From an uncultured Roseobacter sp. (GTDB taxonomy: Bacteria; Pseudomonadota; Alphaproteobacteria; Rhodobacterales; Rhodobacteraceae): 64,000 nt of DNA. Made by a program: the position numbers and the translations under genes. Position 1 is the stretch's first letter, and every line of letters starts with the position of its first letter. The notes under the pieces were generated by a model, which was not told where the DNA came from, searched no databases, and saw nothing but the letters and a program-made list of their open reading frames with translations. Shown in pieces: positions 35,417 to 44,625 of the stretch. Location: positions 62,001 to 126,000 of the forward strand of contig NZ_CANMDB010000001.1 in the NCBI RefSeq assembly GCF_947496515.1. Direction: 5' to 3'.

Positions 35417-37882
35417 TCAGCGGGCGGGACGCAGCACCGTCACGCCCACAGCGGCGGCACGTGCGAGGTCTTCGTCGAGCGACATGGGGATGTATTCGCC
35501 GCGCCGCCACAGCTGCGCCATGTCATCGTAGTGCCGCGACAGGAAGTGCCCGGACTGACCGGTGGAGGTGATGAAGACGGAACTGTCGGGATCAGCGAAA
35601 TCATAGACGCCCCGGTAGCCCGCCCCATGCACATTGGCGAAAGGGTTGTCGCCGGTCCCGCGGGTCAGCCCCCGTTGCAGTGTGTTGTCGCCGCCGTTGG
35701 TGGACTGGCGGATGTTGACGAAGTACCGCAGCACCGGCACCTCGCCCAAAACCGGGTGATCGTGAGTCGCCTGATGCGCATCTCCCCATCGCAGCGTCTC
35801 CAGCGACGGGCCCCAGGTCTCTTCGATCCACAAAAGCGCGTCGTCGAGCGCCAGCCGCGCCATGTCAGCGCAGGTTTCCCGCGGGGCGGACTGGATCACG
35901 TCGCACCAGACCGAGGCGCCGTCGATGTCGCGAAACGCGCGTTCGATAAAGAGCGGCTCGGGGTGGGTCAGAGCCGCCGCCAGCGGGCCCAGTTCGTCCC
36001 GGACAATGCGTTCCTGTAGGCGGCGCAGCCAAGCGGCGTAGATCAGCGGCTCGGGCATATGCTCGTTCATCTCGCCCGACCAATCCGCCAGCAATGTCAG
36101 GGCCCGCTGCCGCTTGCGCATCGGCGTTCCTTCTGCCGCCGCTTCGCCGGTGAACCACAGCTCTGCCCCGATGAGCGGTAGCAAGGCGCGTGCCGTGACG
36201 CTGACGCTGTCGAGCTGCGCCTCGATGAAGCTGTCGCGGGTGTGCACTTCGCGCGCCTGCATCAGGCGTTGCCAGCGCTGGATGCGCTGCGTGTCCGTCC
36301 AGTCAAAGGAGACGTGGTTCGGGAAGGGTCGGTCCACCACCTTGTTGTTGGTATTCCCCAGAATACCGCCTGCAGGGGCAATGAACTCGGGGTTGGCGCT
36401 ATAGGGCAGGCGGCCCTGCCAGCGGTTTGTCTGGATCCAGCCGGGGCTGGGCAGGCGGCCCTGGCTCTGATGGGTGGCATCACGCCTGGGCATGGCACCG
36501 ATCATCTTCATCGCGATGCGATTGCGGTCAATCAACATGAGGTTTTGGGCGGGTGCGACATAGCCTTCGGCCGCCGCAATCGCCTCATCCACCGAACCGG
36601 CCGCCATCAGCCGCAGCGCCGCGGCCAGCGAGGTATCCTCCCGGCTCAGCACGGTCCAGGCAAGCGATGCCACGTGACCGGGCGGCGTGATCGTGCCGAG
36701 GTTGTAGTCGGAGCCGGGCAGCACCGGCCCGTTTTCCGTCCACCGCAGGGTGATCGTGATGGGGGTTGCGTCCTTGATGTTGATGATAGACCCGCGGGTT
36801 TCGAAGGTCTTGAAACCGTCCGGTGTGCGGTACTCCTCCGGGTTGTCGGGGTTCAGCGCTTCGATGTAGACATCCTGATCGTCCATCCCCGCGGATGTCA
36901 GGCCCCAGCCGAGCGCCTCGCTGCGCCCGCTCAGCACCAATGGCATGCCGGGGATCGTGGCCCCGATGACCCCGCCGGTCTCCAACTCCAGCCGCGCGAG
37001 ATACCAGATGGACGGTGCGCTGAAGCCCAGATGCGGATCGTTCGCCAGCAGCGTCCCCCCGGAGGCCGAACGTGAGGGGGCCGCGGCCCAGGCGTTTGAT
37101 GCCCCACCAAAGACGCGCGAGCCCAGCGATACAAGTGGGTGGGGCGTTGGCACGGGCGCCCTGGCCATCCGCGGCGCACCGGGAAAGAGGCTCGCATATT
37201 CGGGCAGGGCCGCAACCCCGGTGCCCGGCGCATCGGGCAGAATATCCAGCAACCGCTCCGGGTCGGAGAGCGCCAGCGACATGCGCGCGCGCAGCACCTC
37301 TTCCGGCAGATGACGCGATAACTGCAGCCCCATCAGCTTCACGATGGCCAGCGAATCCGCAGGTCGCCAGGCCGATACCGGCGCGTTGAAGACGAACATC
37401 TCCGGCGCCCCCCGACCCAGGGCACTGGCATTGATTTCATCGAGCCGCGCGTTGACGCCTGTCGCATAGGCCCGCAGGATCTGCATGGTCGCCTCGTCCT
37501 GCGCCTCCAGCGACGCGACGGCGGCGTTGTAGAGGTCGAACCGGCGCATCAGCGTGTCGATGCTCACGGTGGGTGTGCCAAAAACCTCCGACAGCCGCCC
37601 CTGCACGGTGCGGCGCAGCATGGTCATCTGCCACAGCCGGTCCTGCGCATGTGCGTAGCCGAGCGCATAGTAGACGTCCTGATCGGCCTGCCCGAAGATA
37701 TGCGGCACGTTGGCATTGTCGCGCACGATCTCGACTGGCGCGGTCAGGTAGGGCAGATCCAGCGTCTTGTCATATTGCGGCAGCGACCGCGCGGCTAGAT
37801 AGTAGACCAGCCCCGCCCCCAGCACGACCAGAACCACCGAGGTGGCGGCCAATCGCATTAACCATTTGAAGACCAGACCCAT
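35417..37882 (-). CDS. Penicillin acylase-family Ntn hydrolase
   Basis: An 821-residue amidase precursor that should be exported and cut into two chains. A hydrophobic N-terminal helix (about residues 5-31) is a signal peptide or anchor. The alpha chain starts near APVEIVRDNANVPHIFGQAD. The nucleophile is the serine in FGGASNAWAAAP (about residue 262), which becomes the new N-terminus after autoprocessing, and NDPHLGFSAPSIWYLARLEL follows. Known members cleave penicillins, cephalosporins or acyl-homoserine lactones; the substrate here is unknown. It lies five bases from rluE on the same strand. Confidence 0.9.
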   Translation of the reverse strand: MGLVFKWLMRLAATSVVLVVLGAGLVYYLAARSLPQYDKTLDLPYLTAPVEIVRDNANVPHIFGQADQDVYYALGYAHAQDRLWQMTMLRRTVQGRLSEVFGTPTVSIDTLMRRFDLYNAAVASLEAQDEATMQILRAYATGVNARLDEINASALGRGAPEMFVFNAPVSAWRPADSLAIVKLMGLQLSRHLPEEVLRARMSLALSDPERLLDILPDAPGTGVAALPEYASLFPGAPRMARAPVPTPHPLVSLGSRVFGGASNAWAAAPSRSASGGTLLANDPHLGFSAPSIWYLARLELETGGVIGATIPGMPLVLSGRSEALGWGLTSAGMDDQDVYIEALNPDNPEEYRTPDGFKTFETRGSIINIKDATPITITLRWTENGPVLPGSDYNLGTITPPGHVASLAWTVLSREDTSLAAALRLMAAGSVDEAIAAAEGYVAPAQNLMLIDRNRIAMKMIGAMPRRDATHQSQGRLPSPGWIQTNRWQGRLPYSANPEFIAPAGGILGNTNNKVVDRPFPNHVSFDWTDTQRIQRWQRLMQAREVHTRDSFIEAQLDSVSVTARALLPLIGAELWFTGEAAAEGTPMRKRQRALTLLADWSGEMNEHMPEPLIYAAWLRRLQERIVRDELGPLAAALTHPEPLFIERAFRDIDGASVWCDVIQSAPRETCADMARLALDDALLWIEETWGPSLETLRWGDAHQATHDHPVLGEVPVLRYFVNIRQSTNGGDNTLQRGLTRGTGDNPFANVHGAGYRGVYDFADPDSSVFITSTGQSGHFLSRHYDDMAQLWRRGEYIPMSLDEDLARAAAVGVTVLRPAR

Positions 37883-37959
37883 CCATGCCTCTTATGTGCA
37901 AGCGCTTCGTTTCATTAACCCTTGCAGCCTGACTGTTAGGTACAACGACTGTGCAAGAC

Positions 37960-37981
37960 AACACGTAAAAAACACGTAAAA
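37960..37981 (+). repeat. Perfect 11-bp tandem repeat in the dehydrogenase leader
   Basis: AACACGTAAAA occurs twice back to back directly before the AGAAAGG ribosome binding site of the following gene. One copy could be a protein site or a replication slip. Confidence 0.75.
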
Positions 37982-37997
37982 ATAGAAAGGTAATCAC

Positions 37998-38870
37998 ATG
38001 GCCAAGCTGGCATTTTTGGGTCTGGGCGTCATGGGCGGGCCGATGGCCGGGCATCTGGCAAAGGCGGGTCATGAGGTGACGGTCTACAACCGAACGACCG
38101 CCAAGGCGGAGGATTGGGTGACGGCCCATGGCGGGGCGATGGCAAGCACCCCGCGGGAGGCTGCGGCAGGCGCCGATCTGGTGATGGCCTGCGTTGGCAA
38201 CGATGATGATCTGCGCAGCGTGTGTGTCGGCGATGACGGTGCCTTTGCGGGCATGGGGTCCGGCACCATTTTCGTGGATCACACGACGGTATCCGCGGCC
38301 GTGACGCGGGAGCTTTATGCCGCGGCCAATGATGCGCAGGTGAGTTTCATCGATGCGCCGATTTCCGGCGGGCAGGCCGGGGCAGAGAATGCGGCACTCT
38401 CGATCATGTGCGGCGGGGATGCGGGCGCCTATGAGCGCGCACTGCCGGTGATGGAGGTCTACGCCAAGATCTGCCGCCGCATCGGCGACAGCGGCGCAGG
38501 CCAGATGACCAAGATGTGCAACCAGATCGCCATCGCGGGGCTGGTTCAGGGCCTCAGCGAGGCGCTGCACTTCGCCGAGAAAGCCGGGCTCGACGGGCGT
38601 GCGGTGGTGGAGGTGATCAGCCAGGGCGCCGCGGGCAGTTGGCAGATGCAGAACCGCTACGAGACGATGCTGGACGATCATTTTGACCACGGTTTCGCCA
38701 CCGACTGGATGCGCAAGGATCTGGGCATTTGCCTGTCCACCGCGGATGAAACCGGCGCCAGCCTGCCGGTCACCGCGCTGGTCGATCAGTTCTATAAGGA
38801 CGTTCAAAAAATGGGCGGCGGCCGCTGGGACACGTCGAGCCTTTTCAAGCGGTTGCAGGCACTCGGATAA
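37998..38870 (+). CDS. Beta-hydroxyacid dehydrogenase (3-hydroxyisobutyrate dehydrogenase type)
   Basis: NAD(P)-dependent oxidoreductase of 290 residues. The N-terminal Rossmann loop is FLGLGVMGGPMAGHLAKAGH. The substrate loop is FIDAPISGGQAGAENAALSI, and the catalytic lysine is in GAGQMTKMCNQIAIAGLVQG. Substrates in the family are 3-hydroxyisobutyrate, tartronate semialdehyde or glyoxylate, and sequence alone does not choose between them. It is divergent from the acylase gene. AGAAAGG precedes the ATG. Confidence 0.9.
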   Translation: MAKLAFLGLGVMGGPMAGHLAKAGHEVTVYNRTTAKAEDWVTAHGGAMASTPREAAAGADLVMACVGNDDDLRSVCVGDDGAFAGMGSGTIFVDHTTVSAAVTRELYAAANDAQVSFIDAPISGGQAGAENAALSIMCGGDAGAYERALPVMEVYAKICRRIGDSGAGQMTKMCNQIAIAGLVQGLSEALHFAEKAGLDGRAVVEVISQGAAGSWQMQNRYETMLDDHFDHGFATDWMRKDLGICLSTADETGASLPVTALVDQFYKDVQKMGGGRWDTSSLFKRLQALG

Positions 38871-39327
38871 TGCGCCTTCGGAGCGGGCTTTCCCGGTTTT
38901 AACTGAGGGGCCTGCTTCGAGATCTTTTTGAATGATACTTTGGGTTACCTTAGAGACCGTGAAGCGCAGGAAGCGGACACTGCAAAGTTGCAAAGTCTAG
39001 ATGCCTTCCTTGGCAGTTGCCTCCACTGCGGACATTGCCGGCAAACTCAAGCGCCGGTCCCACGTTCACGAGACCGGACTTTCGCTGCCTCGCCACAGAA
39101 TTTCTCCACTCGAATTCGCGGTCTGCGGGACAGATCCTGCTTTCGCTGTGCGGCACACTAAGGCCCATTTTTTCAAACATGCCAAGTGTGACCTCAGTAT
39201 TGGCCCCATCCGAAAATGCGCCCCGACCATTGCTCGGCCGAATACTGACGTCGCCCGCTTAAATGTTTCTACCCATAACGCTCGTTTCTGGTGCTACCGT
39301 GTCTTAGAGGTTCGAAAGGGGCTTGTG
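38871..39327. other. Non-coding stretch at the island's left edge
   Basis: 457 bases with no convincing gene. A frame open through 39001-39327 continues into the GFA gene but has an atypical composition. Short words such as GCGGACA and GAAGCGGACA recur and resemble degenerate repeats. No IS ends, tRNA or att duplication could be found by eye. Confidence 0.5.
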
Positions 39328-39741
39328 ATGGAGCTGGAGGGTGGATGCTACTGCAGCGCGGTCCGCTACGCGGTGGCGGGCATGCCGGTCTTCAAGGCCC
39401 TATGCTACTGTCGGGCCTGCCAGCATGTCGCCGGAGGCGGCCCGCAATACTTTATGCTGGTGCCGGAGCTCGGGTTCTCTATCACGAAGGGAACGCCGGC
39501 CTCGTTCGCGCGGTCCGACCTCGAAGCGGCCGTCACGCGTAGCTTCTGTCGAACATGCGGTACTCATCTCTTCACCCGGCGACCAGGGCTCGACGGCGTG
39601 ATCCTGAAGGTGGGCACCCTCGATGAGCCCGGCAGGTTCGATGCGCCCCGCGCGGCGATCTTCGTGGCAGAGAAGCAACCCTTCCACCGCATTCCTGACG
39701 ATCTGCCGCAGTTCGCCGGCCTCCCGCCCCCGGCATCTTGA
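39328..39741 (+). CDS. GFA-family (CENP-V/GFA) zinc protein
   Basis: A 137-residue protein of the glutathione-dependent formaldehyde-activating-like fold. Zn ligands are seen as GCYCSAVRY, CYCRACQH and CRTCGTH. The family includes the enzyme Gfa, but most members have unproven roles. The ATG at 39328 follows AAAGGGG. It is the first gene of the accessory island and no formaldehyde genes are nearby. Confidence 0.85.
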   Translation: MELEGGCYCSAVRYAVAGMPVFKALCYCRACQHVAGGGPQYFMLVPELGFSITKGTPASFARSDLEAAVTRSFCRTCGTHLFTRRPGLDGVILKVGTLDEPGRFDAPRAAIFVAEKQPFHRIPDDLPQFAGLPPPAS

Positions 39742-39984
39742 GTCTCGACCGGCACTTCGGAGTGTAGCGGTGCGGCCCCGCGCTGTTCGCATGGCCGGCC
39801 TCGCCCGATCGAACGAGCTGAGATGTGACCGAGGCTCATCAAGCGCTGACATTGGTGCAGCGCGCAGCATGCGGTACTCTGGGCTCTCTACTGACCTCAA
39901 ATGCAGTGCGGCATTTCGTGGTAGGGTATGCAGGTCAACGTCGGGTTGTCGTTCGGGAGGGCATGGTGGATTGGAGGATCTGTT

Positions 39985-40617
39985 ATGGAAACATCAAACC
40001 TACCTGCAATCCGCGTGCGGCGCGCCCCCTGGAACAAGGGTCGCATCGTGGGCCAGAAGCGACCATTGAAACCGAAACATGTCTGGGCGATCAGAGTGCG
40101 CCTGGAACTCGCCGGAAGCCACCGCGATCTCGCGCTCTTTAATATGGCCATCGACAGCAAGCTTCGCGGCTGTGATCTCGTCAAGCTGAAGGTCATGGAT
40201 GTCATGGCATCTGGCCGGATCAAAGAGCGGGCTTCCGTGCTGCAGAGTAAAACCCAGAGCCCCGTTCGTTTCGAGATATCTGAAGGGACGCGCGCGTCTG
40301 TCAAAACATGGCTGAAGGATGACCTGATGGTCGGATCGGAATACCTCTGGCCTGGCCGTTTTCGCGATTGTCTGCACATCTCGACGCGCCAGTACGCGCG
40401 GATCGTGCGGGATTGGGTTACCTCGATCGGCCTCGATGCAAGTGCCTACGGGACGCACTCAATACGACGGATCAAGGTTACGCAGATCTACAAAAAGACC
40501 GGCAACCTCCGCGCGGTCCAACTCCTACTCGGACACACAAAGTTGGACAGCACCGTCCGGTATCTCGGCGTTGAGCTGGAAGACGCACTTATCATCGCAG
40601 AAGCCATTGAGATCTAG
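39985..40617 (+). CDS. Solitary tyrosine recombinase/integrase
   Basis: A 210-residue phage-type integrase catalytic domain. The first catalytic Arg is in AIDSKLRGCDLVKLKV, HxxR is in YGTHSIRRIKV, and the second His and the Tyr nucleophile are in LLLGHTKLDSTVRYLGV. It lacks the usual N-terminal arm- and core-binding domains, as in a widespread family of short integrases. The ATG at 39985 follows GGAGGA. A GC hairpin follows the stop codon. No excisionase or tRNA neighbour was found, so it may be a remnant or a mobile island marker. Confidence 0.9.
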   Translation: METSNLPAIRVRRAPWNKGRIVGQKRPLKPKHVWAIRVRLELAGSHRDLALFNMAIDSKLRGCDLVKLKVMDVMASGRIKERASVLQSKTQSPVRFEISEGTRASVKTWLKDDLMVGSEYLWPGRFRDCLHISTRQYARIVRDWVTSIGLDASAYGTHSIRRIKVTQIYKKTGNLRAVQLLLGHTKLDSTVRYLGVELEDALIIAEAIEI

Positions 40618-40624
40618 AGTTCCA

Positions 40625-40646
40625 GGGCCGTCTTCGCGGACGGCCC
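40625..40646 (+). terminator. GC hairpin after the integrase gene
   Basis: GGGCCGTC and GACGGCCC flank TTCGCG, eight bases after the integrase stop codon. No T-run follows, so termination is uncertain; it overlaps the start of a dispersed repeat. Confidence 0.45.
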
Positions 40647-40660
40647 ACAGCTGCCATCCG
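40633..40660 (+). repeat. Island repeat, copy 1
   Basis: TTCGCGGACGGCCCACAGCT followed by GCCATCCG. It matches 41872-41899 at 25 of 28 bases. Related short forms occur on the other strand at 44906 and 45502. All four copies lie between genes of the island. Confidence 0.7.
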
Positions 40661-40788
40661 TCTCATTGATCGGCGCTGCAGTGCGGCTTTTGCATTGCTG
40701 ACATTCATGCACTGCGCAGCATTTTTTGCCGCTCAAGCGTCGGTCAGCGGACTTTGCCTCCATTCGTTGTTTCCAAAAGAAGGACTGC

Positions 40789-41334
40789 TTATCCGTGAAA
40801 GCTGATTTCACTGGCCACAACACTGCTTATCAAACCACCAGTATTCACAGCACAATATATAGATCGTGGTGGTCGGGCGGCTGCGTCAACATTTCGGTGA
40901 ACCCAGCTTCTGGTTTCCATCATTTTCAACGACTGCGACAAGGCGCGATCCGTAATCGTTCGCAGGTTTCGTTTGATATCATTGAAGTTGCTCGGCCTAT
41001 GGATTGCAGTCAGAACCGGCAAGGTCCATGAGCGTCGGAGCAAATCCTGATCGCGTTCAGCAGTGACACTTTGAATTTTGTTAGCAAGGGCAGCAGCGGA
41101 AACACCAAGCTCTGTCAGTTGAAACTCTGGACGTAGCGGATGGCCATAGCCTGGGTTTCGTTCCAGCAATCCGATCGAGATGAGGTGATCTATGCTTTGC
41201 GCGAAAGCTGTCCTACTGGCTCCGGTAGCTGCAAGCAGCGGCGCTTGTCTGCCTGCAATGCCTGCATGCAGGCTCGACATGATAGGAATGGCCCAAGCCC
41301 TTGAGGTGGTGTTGACAAAGACTGCTATGTTCAT
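40789..41334 (-). CDS. HxlR-like regulator with two winged-helix repeats
   Basis: A 181-residue protein with two winged-helix units in a single chain. The first (about residues 10-80) has AFAQSIDHLISIGLLERNPG and RPEFQLTELGVS, and the second (about residues 98-165) has FNDIKRNLRTITDRALSQSL. HxlR proteins normally have one such domain and act as dimers, so this looks like an internal duplication. It is divergent from the VOC gene, with a CATAAA-N14-TTTATG palindrome over its start. Ligand and function are unknown. Confidence 0.7.
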   Translation of the reverse strand: MNIAVFVNTTSRAWAIPIMSSLHAGIAGRQAPLLAATGASRTAFAQSIDHLISIGLLERNPGYGHPLRPEFQLTELGVSAAALANKIQSVTAERDQDLLRRSWTLPVLTAIHRPSNFNDIKRNLRTITDRALSQSLKMMETRSWVHRNVDAAARPPRSIYCAVNTGGLISSVVASEISFHG

Positions 41335-41358
41335 AAAGTATAGTTAATAAATTTATGC
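41333..41358. promoter_or_regulatory. CATAAA-N14-TTTATG palindrome between hxlR-like and VOC genes
   Basis: CATAAA at 41333-41338 and TTTATG at 41353-41358 form an inverted repeat in the 39-base AT-rich gap. The first arm overlaps the regulator's start codon, and the ATG of the VOC gene lies 15 bases past the second arm. It is the likely operator of the divergent pair. Confidence 0.45.
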
Positions 41359-41373
41359 AAAAAAGGGAAGACC

Positions 41374-41754
41374 ATGTCACTCATTTCACTGGAAGAAACC
41401 ATCACCATAGCGTTGTCAGTCAAAGACCGCCATGCAAGTGCTGAGTGGTACGGCAGTATGCTTGGATTTAAGACGATCTACCACGCGGATGAGGCAGGAT
41501 GGTCAGAGCTTCAGACCAAGACGACCGGCGTGACAATCGGTTTGGGCGAACACACGAAACCTGCGCCTGGAAACTGTGTTCCTGTCTTCGGTATCGCTGA
41601 TCTGGATGTGGCGCGGCAGAAAATGGAGCAGGCCGAAGTTAAATTTGACGGCGGCACCGATGTCGTTGAAGGCATGGTGAAAACAGCAACCTTCTATGAT
41701 CCTGACGGCAACGCGTTGATGCTTGCCCAGGATTTGACCAGCGGGGCAGAATAG
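41374..41754 (+). CDS. VOC-family (glyoxalase/bleomycin resistance-like) protein
   Basis: A 126-residue vicinal-oxygen-chelate fold protein with two beta-alpha-beta-beta-beta units. Candidate metal ligands include TIALSVKDRHASAEWYGSML and the glutamate in WSELQTKTTGV, and KTATFYDPDGNALMLAQ closes the second unit. The substrate is unknown; an unidentified small-molecule stress compound sensed by the adjacent regulator is plausible. AAGGGAAG precedes the ATG. Confidence 0.82.
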   Translation: MSLISLEETITIALSVKDRHASAEWYGSMLGFKTIYHADEAGWSELQTKTTGVTIGLGEHTKPAPGNCVPVFGIADLDVARQKMEQAEVKFDGGTDVVEGMVKTATFYDPDGNALMLAQDLTSGAE

Positions 41755-41871
41755 TGTGTGGGCTGGTTTTCCATTAGCGGTCGTTTGAAGTCTCTGCAGC
41801 ATCAGTGACTATGGGCTCAGTCGAGCCGTCGGGGCCTCCGCAGCATCGCCCATGGTCAAGGGTGGAGGGCT

Positions 41872-41899
41872 TTCGCGGGCGGCCCAAAGCCGCCATCCG
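41872..41899 (+). repeat. Island repeat, copy 2
   Basis: TTCGCGGGCGGCCCAAAGCC followed by GCCATCCG, 25 of 28 identical to copy 1. It sits in the 265-base gap after the VOC gene, where no gene was found. Confidence 0.7.
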
Positions 41900-42019
41900 A
41901 CCACTAACAGAGTTTCTACGGCTGCGCCCGCCTTGCCGGACAATCGCTGCGATAGCGAAGGCTAAAGTTCCATGGATAGGAAAATCGTGAGACGGAGCTG
42001 CCGTTCGAGTACCATATCG

Positions 42020-42946
42020 CTATGTCAGCTTAAGGATTTTCCCGGCACGCTTTCGGCCAAACCTTCCGAACATAACGGCATCGCCTAATAGGGTCAGAGC
42101 AATTCCGATGACGGCAGTAGCTGTCCATGCGTAGCCTTCGAAGAACGTGGAGATCACCAGCGCTACAACGGGGAAAACCACCGTCGCATAGCCAGCCTGT
42201 GCCGATCCGATCTGCGAAACAAGCATCAGGTAAGTCGTGAAGCCGATCACAGAGGCAAACACTGCCAGATAAAGCAACGCGGCAAGGTAGGTCGGATCAG
42301 TTGGAACGACCAATGGCTGACGTGTCGCCAATGCCAGAACGAGGAGCACACCTGCACCAATACCCATGCCCCATGCGTTAGCGATGATCGGTGCAGTCCT
42401 GGTTGCGCTGTTCCTACGGGAAGCTATGTTGCCCCACGAAAAGATCATAGTACCCAGCAACGCCCAACCAATTCCGCGCACAGTGTCAGGATCAAACGAA
42501 ACGGTCAGGCTGTCCCACAACAGGAGAATAAGTCCTGACACCCCCAGCAACCCAGCGAGCACCACTCGGACTGCAATTTTTTCACCAAAGAAGACGCGGG
42601 CGTTCAGCGCATTGAAAATGGATGCCAGAGAGAAAACAACAGATAGTAGCCCAGACGGGATCAAAGCTGCGGCATTGTAGAGCGCCACGAAGTTCAGGCT
42701 GAACAGGCAGATGGCCTGAAGGACGACGAACCGCTATTGTGCAGGCAGAGCGAGACGCTTGATGGCTGCGAGCGCCAAAAGCAGAAGGACCGCCGCGAGC
42801 GCGATCCGATAAAGAACCGACACGCTGACTGGCACTTGCCCGATCTGCAAAGTAATCGCAATCCAGCTCGTTCCCCAAATCAAGACCGTGGCGACAAATA
42901 ATACTGCGCTATTCAAAACTGTCCCCTTCGGCGCAGGCGTTACCAC
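42020..42946 (-). pseudogene. EamA/DMT transporter interrupted by an in-frame amber codon
   Basis: The two reading frames 42734-42946 and 42020-42688 are in the same phase and together make a normal-length (about 308-residue) ten-helix EamA exporter. The first ends ...RLALPAQ then TAG (codon 71) and translation would resume RFVVLQAICLFSLNFVALYN. Homologous proteins continue without a stop, so a substitution or short indel made the amber codon. It is divergent from the AraC gene, which may once have controlled it. No pyrrolysine system is visible, so the codon should stop translation. Confidence 0.85.
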
Positions 42947-43041
42947 CGGGCGCAGCTCCGGGCTTGCACGATCTTGCGGTTTTTGGAGTTTAGTCGCCCC
43001 AGCCGCCTTTAGTTGGATAAGCCAAAAGGCTATGAATATTT

Positions 43042-43881
43042 ATGCTATCAACGGTTTCAGATTATTTGGAGCAGTCTCCCACCGCTCATGCGCACGCCCG
43101 ACTCGACTTGGGTGCTGGCCGAACCGTGACCATATGGGAGAAGCACAGCGACCGGATTTTCTACAACAAACCTAAAGGGCACACCTTTAGCCTCCATCTG
43201 AAAGGTGGAACCGGAACGCGGAGGCTTGATGCAGGAGGCATGAAGGGGTTTCCAGGCGCGATTTGCGTGCTGCCTGAAGGGCAAACCTCCGATTGGGAGA
43301 TCACAACGCCGTTCCAGTTTTTGCATTTGGTTCTGCCGGACGAACCGCTGCGTGCTTGGTTTTCTCGCATCCATGATCTGGACGCCCGGTATTTCGACCT
43401 TGCTGAAATAAAGTTTGACGCTGCGCCTCCCATGACGGAGCAGCTAAAACAGTTGGTTTTTGCCGCAGCTTCGAATGACCTCTTACTCGCGGATAGTGCA
43501 ATCGCAGAGCTGATCTATTGCCTCCCAGATCGTCGTAGACCGCTTCAAGGTGGTCTCGCGACCAAACAGTTGAGGCAGACGGACGCGTGGATCGACGCCA
43601 ACATTGGTGGCGCCATAAGGCTTTCTGAGCTTGCAGCTGAAGTAGGGCTTTCGGAGTTCCACTTTCATCGGATGTTCAGCGTCTCGCGAGGTACGTCTCC
43701 GCACAAATGGGTTACGATGCGCAAAATTGAGGCCGCCAAAGACAGTCTGCGATGCGAAAGCAGTATTGCCAAAGCGGCATCGGCTTGTGGCTTTTCCTGC
43801 CAGAGCCATTTGACCCGCACGTTTAAGGCGCAGACTGGAATGACACCTGCGGTGTATCGCCAGCTCCTATCTGGCGTTTGA
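43042..43881 (+). CDS. AraC-family transcriptional regulator
   Basis: A 279-residue activator-type protein. The N-terminal half (residues 1-170) is a cupin-like sensor, and the C-terminal two helix-turn-helices cover about 180-279: IRLSELAAEVGLSEFHFHRM and SIAKAASACGFSCQSHLTRT. The stop codon overlaps the ATG of the LysE gene as TGATG, so the pair is translated together. It is divergent from the broken DMT transporter. Confidence 0.9.
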   Translation: MLSTVSDYLEQSPTAHAHARLDLGAGRTVTIWEKHSDRIFYNKPKGHTFSLHLKGGTGTRRLDAGGMKGFPGAICVLPEGQTSDWEITTPFQFLHLVLPDEPLRAWFSRIHDLDARYFDLAEIKFDAAPPMTEQLKQLVFAAASNDLLLADSAIAELIYCLPDRRRPLQGGLATKQLRQTDAWIDANIGGAIRLSELAAEVGLSEFHFHRMFSVSRGTSPHKWVTMRKIEAAKDSLRCESSIAKAASACGFSCQSHLTRTFKAQTGMTPAVYRQLLSGV

Positions 43882-44510
43882 TGGCCGAGTATCTGCCCCA
43901 ACTCATGCTCGCTTGGTCGATCCAGTTCATGGGTGTCATTTCACCCGGACCGGGGATCATGCTGATCCTAGGCTCGGCGACCAACCAAGGTAGATTGACG
44001 TCAATAGTGACTGCCTTCGGTATTGCCTGCGCCTCCATCGTTCTCTCGACCGCCACCGTTCTTGGATTGGCCGCTTTGATGGCCGAAATGGCTGACCTGA
44101 TGACGTATGTATGGTTGATCGGCGCGGGTTATCTCACATGGCTCGCCTACAAAGCGTTCCGCATCGCGGCTCTAAACCCAGCATCGTTGATAAAAGTCTG
44201 TTCCGCTTCAAGCGCATGGCGATCAGGGCTGACCGGATTTGCACTGCAACTCTCAAACCCGAAGGCGATCTTTTTCTGGCTTGCAGTGGCGAGCGTCGGC
44301 GGTGTCGGAAACGCCCCGATCTCCGTTGTTCTCATTTTTATCACGGGGGCGTTTGTGATCTCTTTCGCAGGACATGGAGGCTACGCCTTGATCCTGTCTT
44401 CCGAACCGATCCGGCGAGGCTATTTTCGAGCGCGGCGATGGGTTGAAAGCGGGCTGGCATGCTTTTTTCTGTTCGCTGGCTTCACGTTGGCGACGACCGA
44501 ATCGCGATAA
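43881..44510 (+). CDS. LysE-family translocator
   Basis: A 209-residue, six-helix exporter of the LysE/RhtB amino acid efflux family. GVISPGPGIMLILGSATNQGR near the N-terminus and FALQLSNPKAIFFWLAVASV in the middle are family signatures. The ATG at 43881 overlaps the araC stop. Substrates are amino acids or their analogues. The regulator and exporter together suggest inducible export. Confidence 0.9.
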   Translation: MAEYLPQLMLAWSIQFMGVISPGPGIMLILGSATNQGRLTSIVTAFGIACASIVLSTATVLGLAALMAEMADLMTYVWLIGAGYLTWLAYKAFRIAALNPASLIKVCSASSAWRSGLTGFALQLSNPKAIFFWLAVASVGGVGNAPISVVLIFITGAFVISFAGHGGYALILSSEPIRRGYFRARRWVESGLACFFLFAGFTLATTESR

Positions 44511-44625
44511 GGTATCGTGCGGTCGGTTACTAAAGCCGATATCCGCGCGCCCCGTGGCATCTGTCTATATGGGCTGGTAATGCCGCTCGCTGCTCTTTGT
44601 ATGGAAGGTCACAAACAGCCAGCCT

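Noticed and set aside
41805-41990. 61-codon plus-strand frame after the VOC gene
   Set aside because: It runs through island repeat copy 2, lacks a ribosome binding site and has no recognisable domain.
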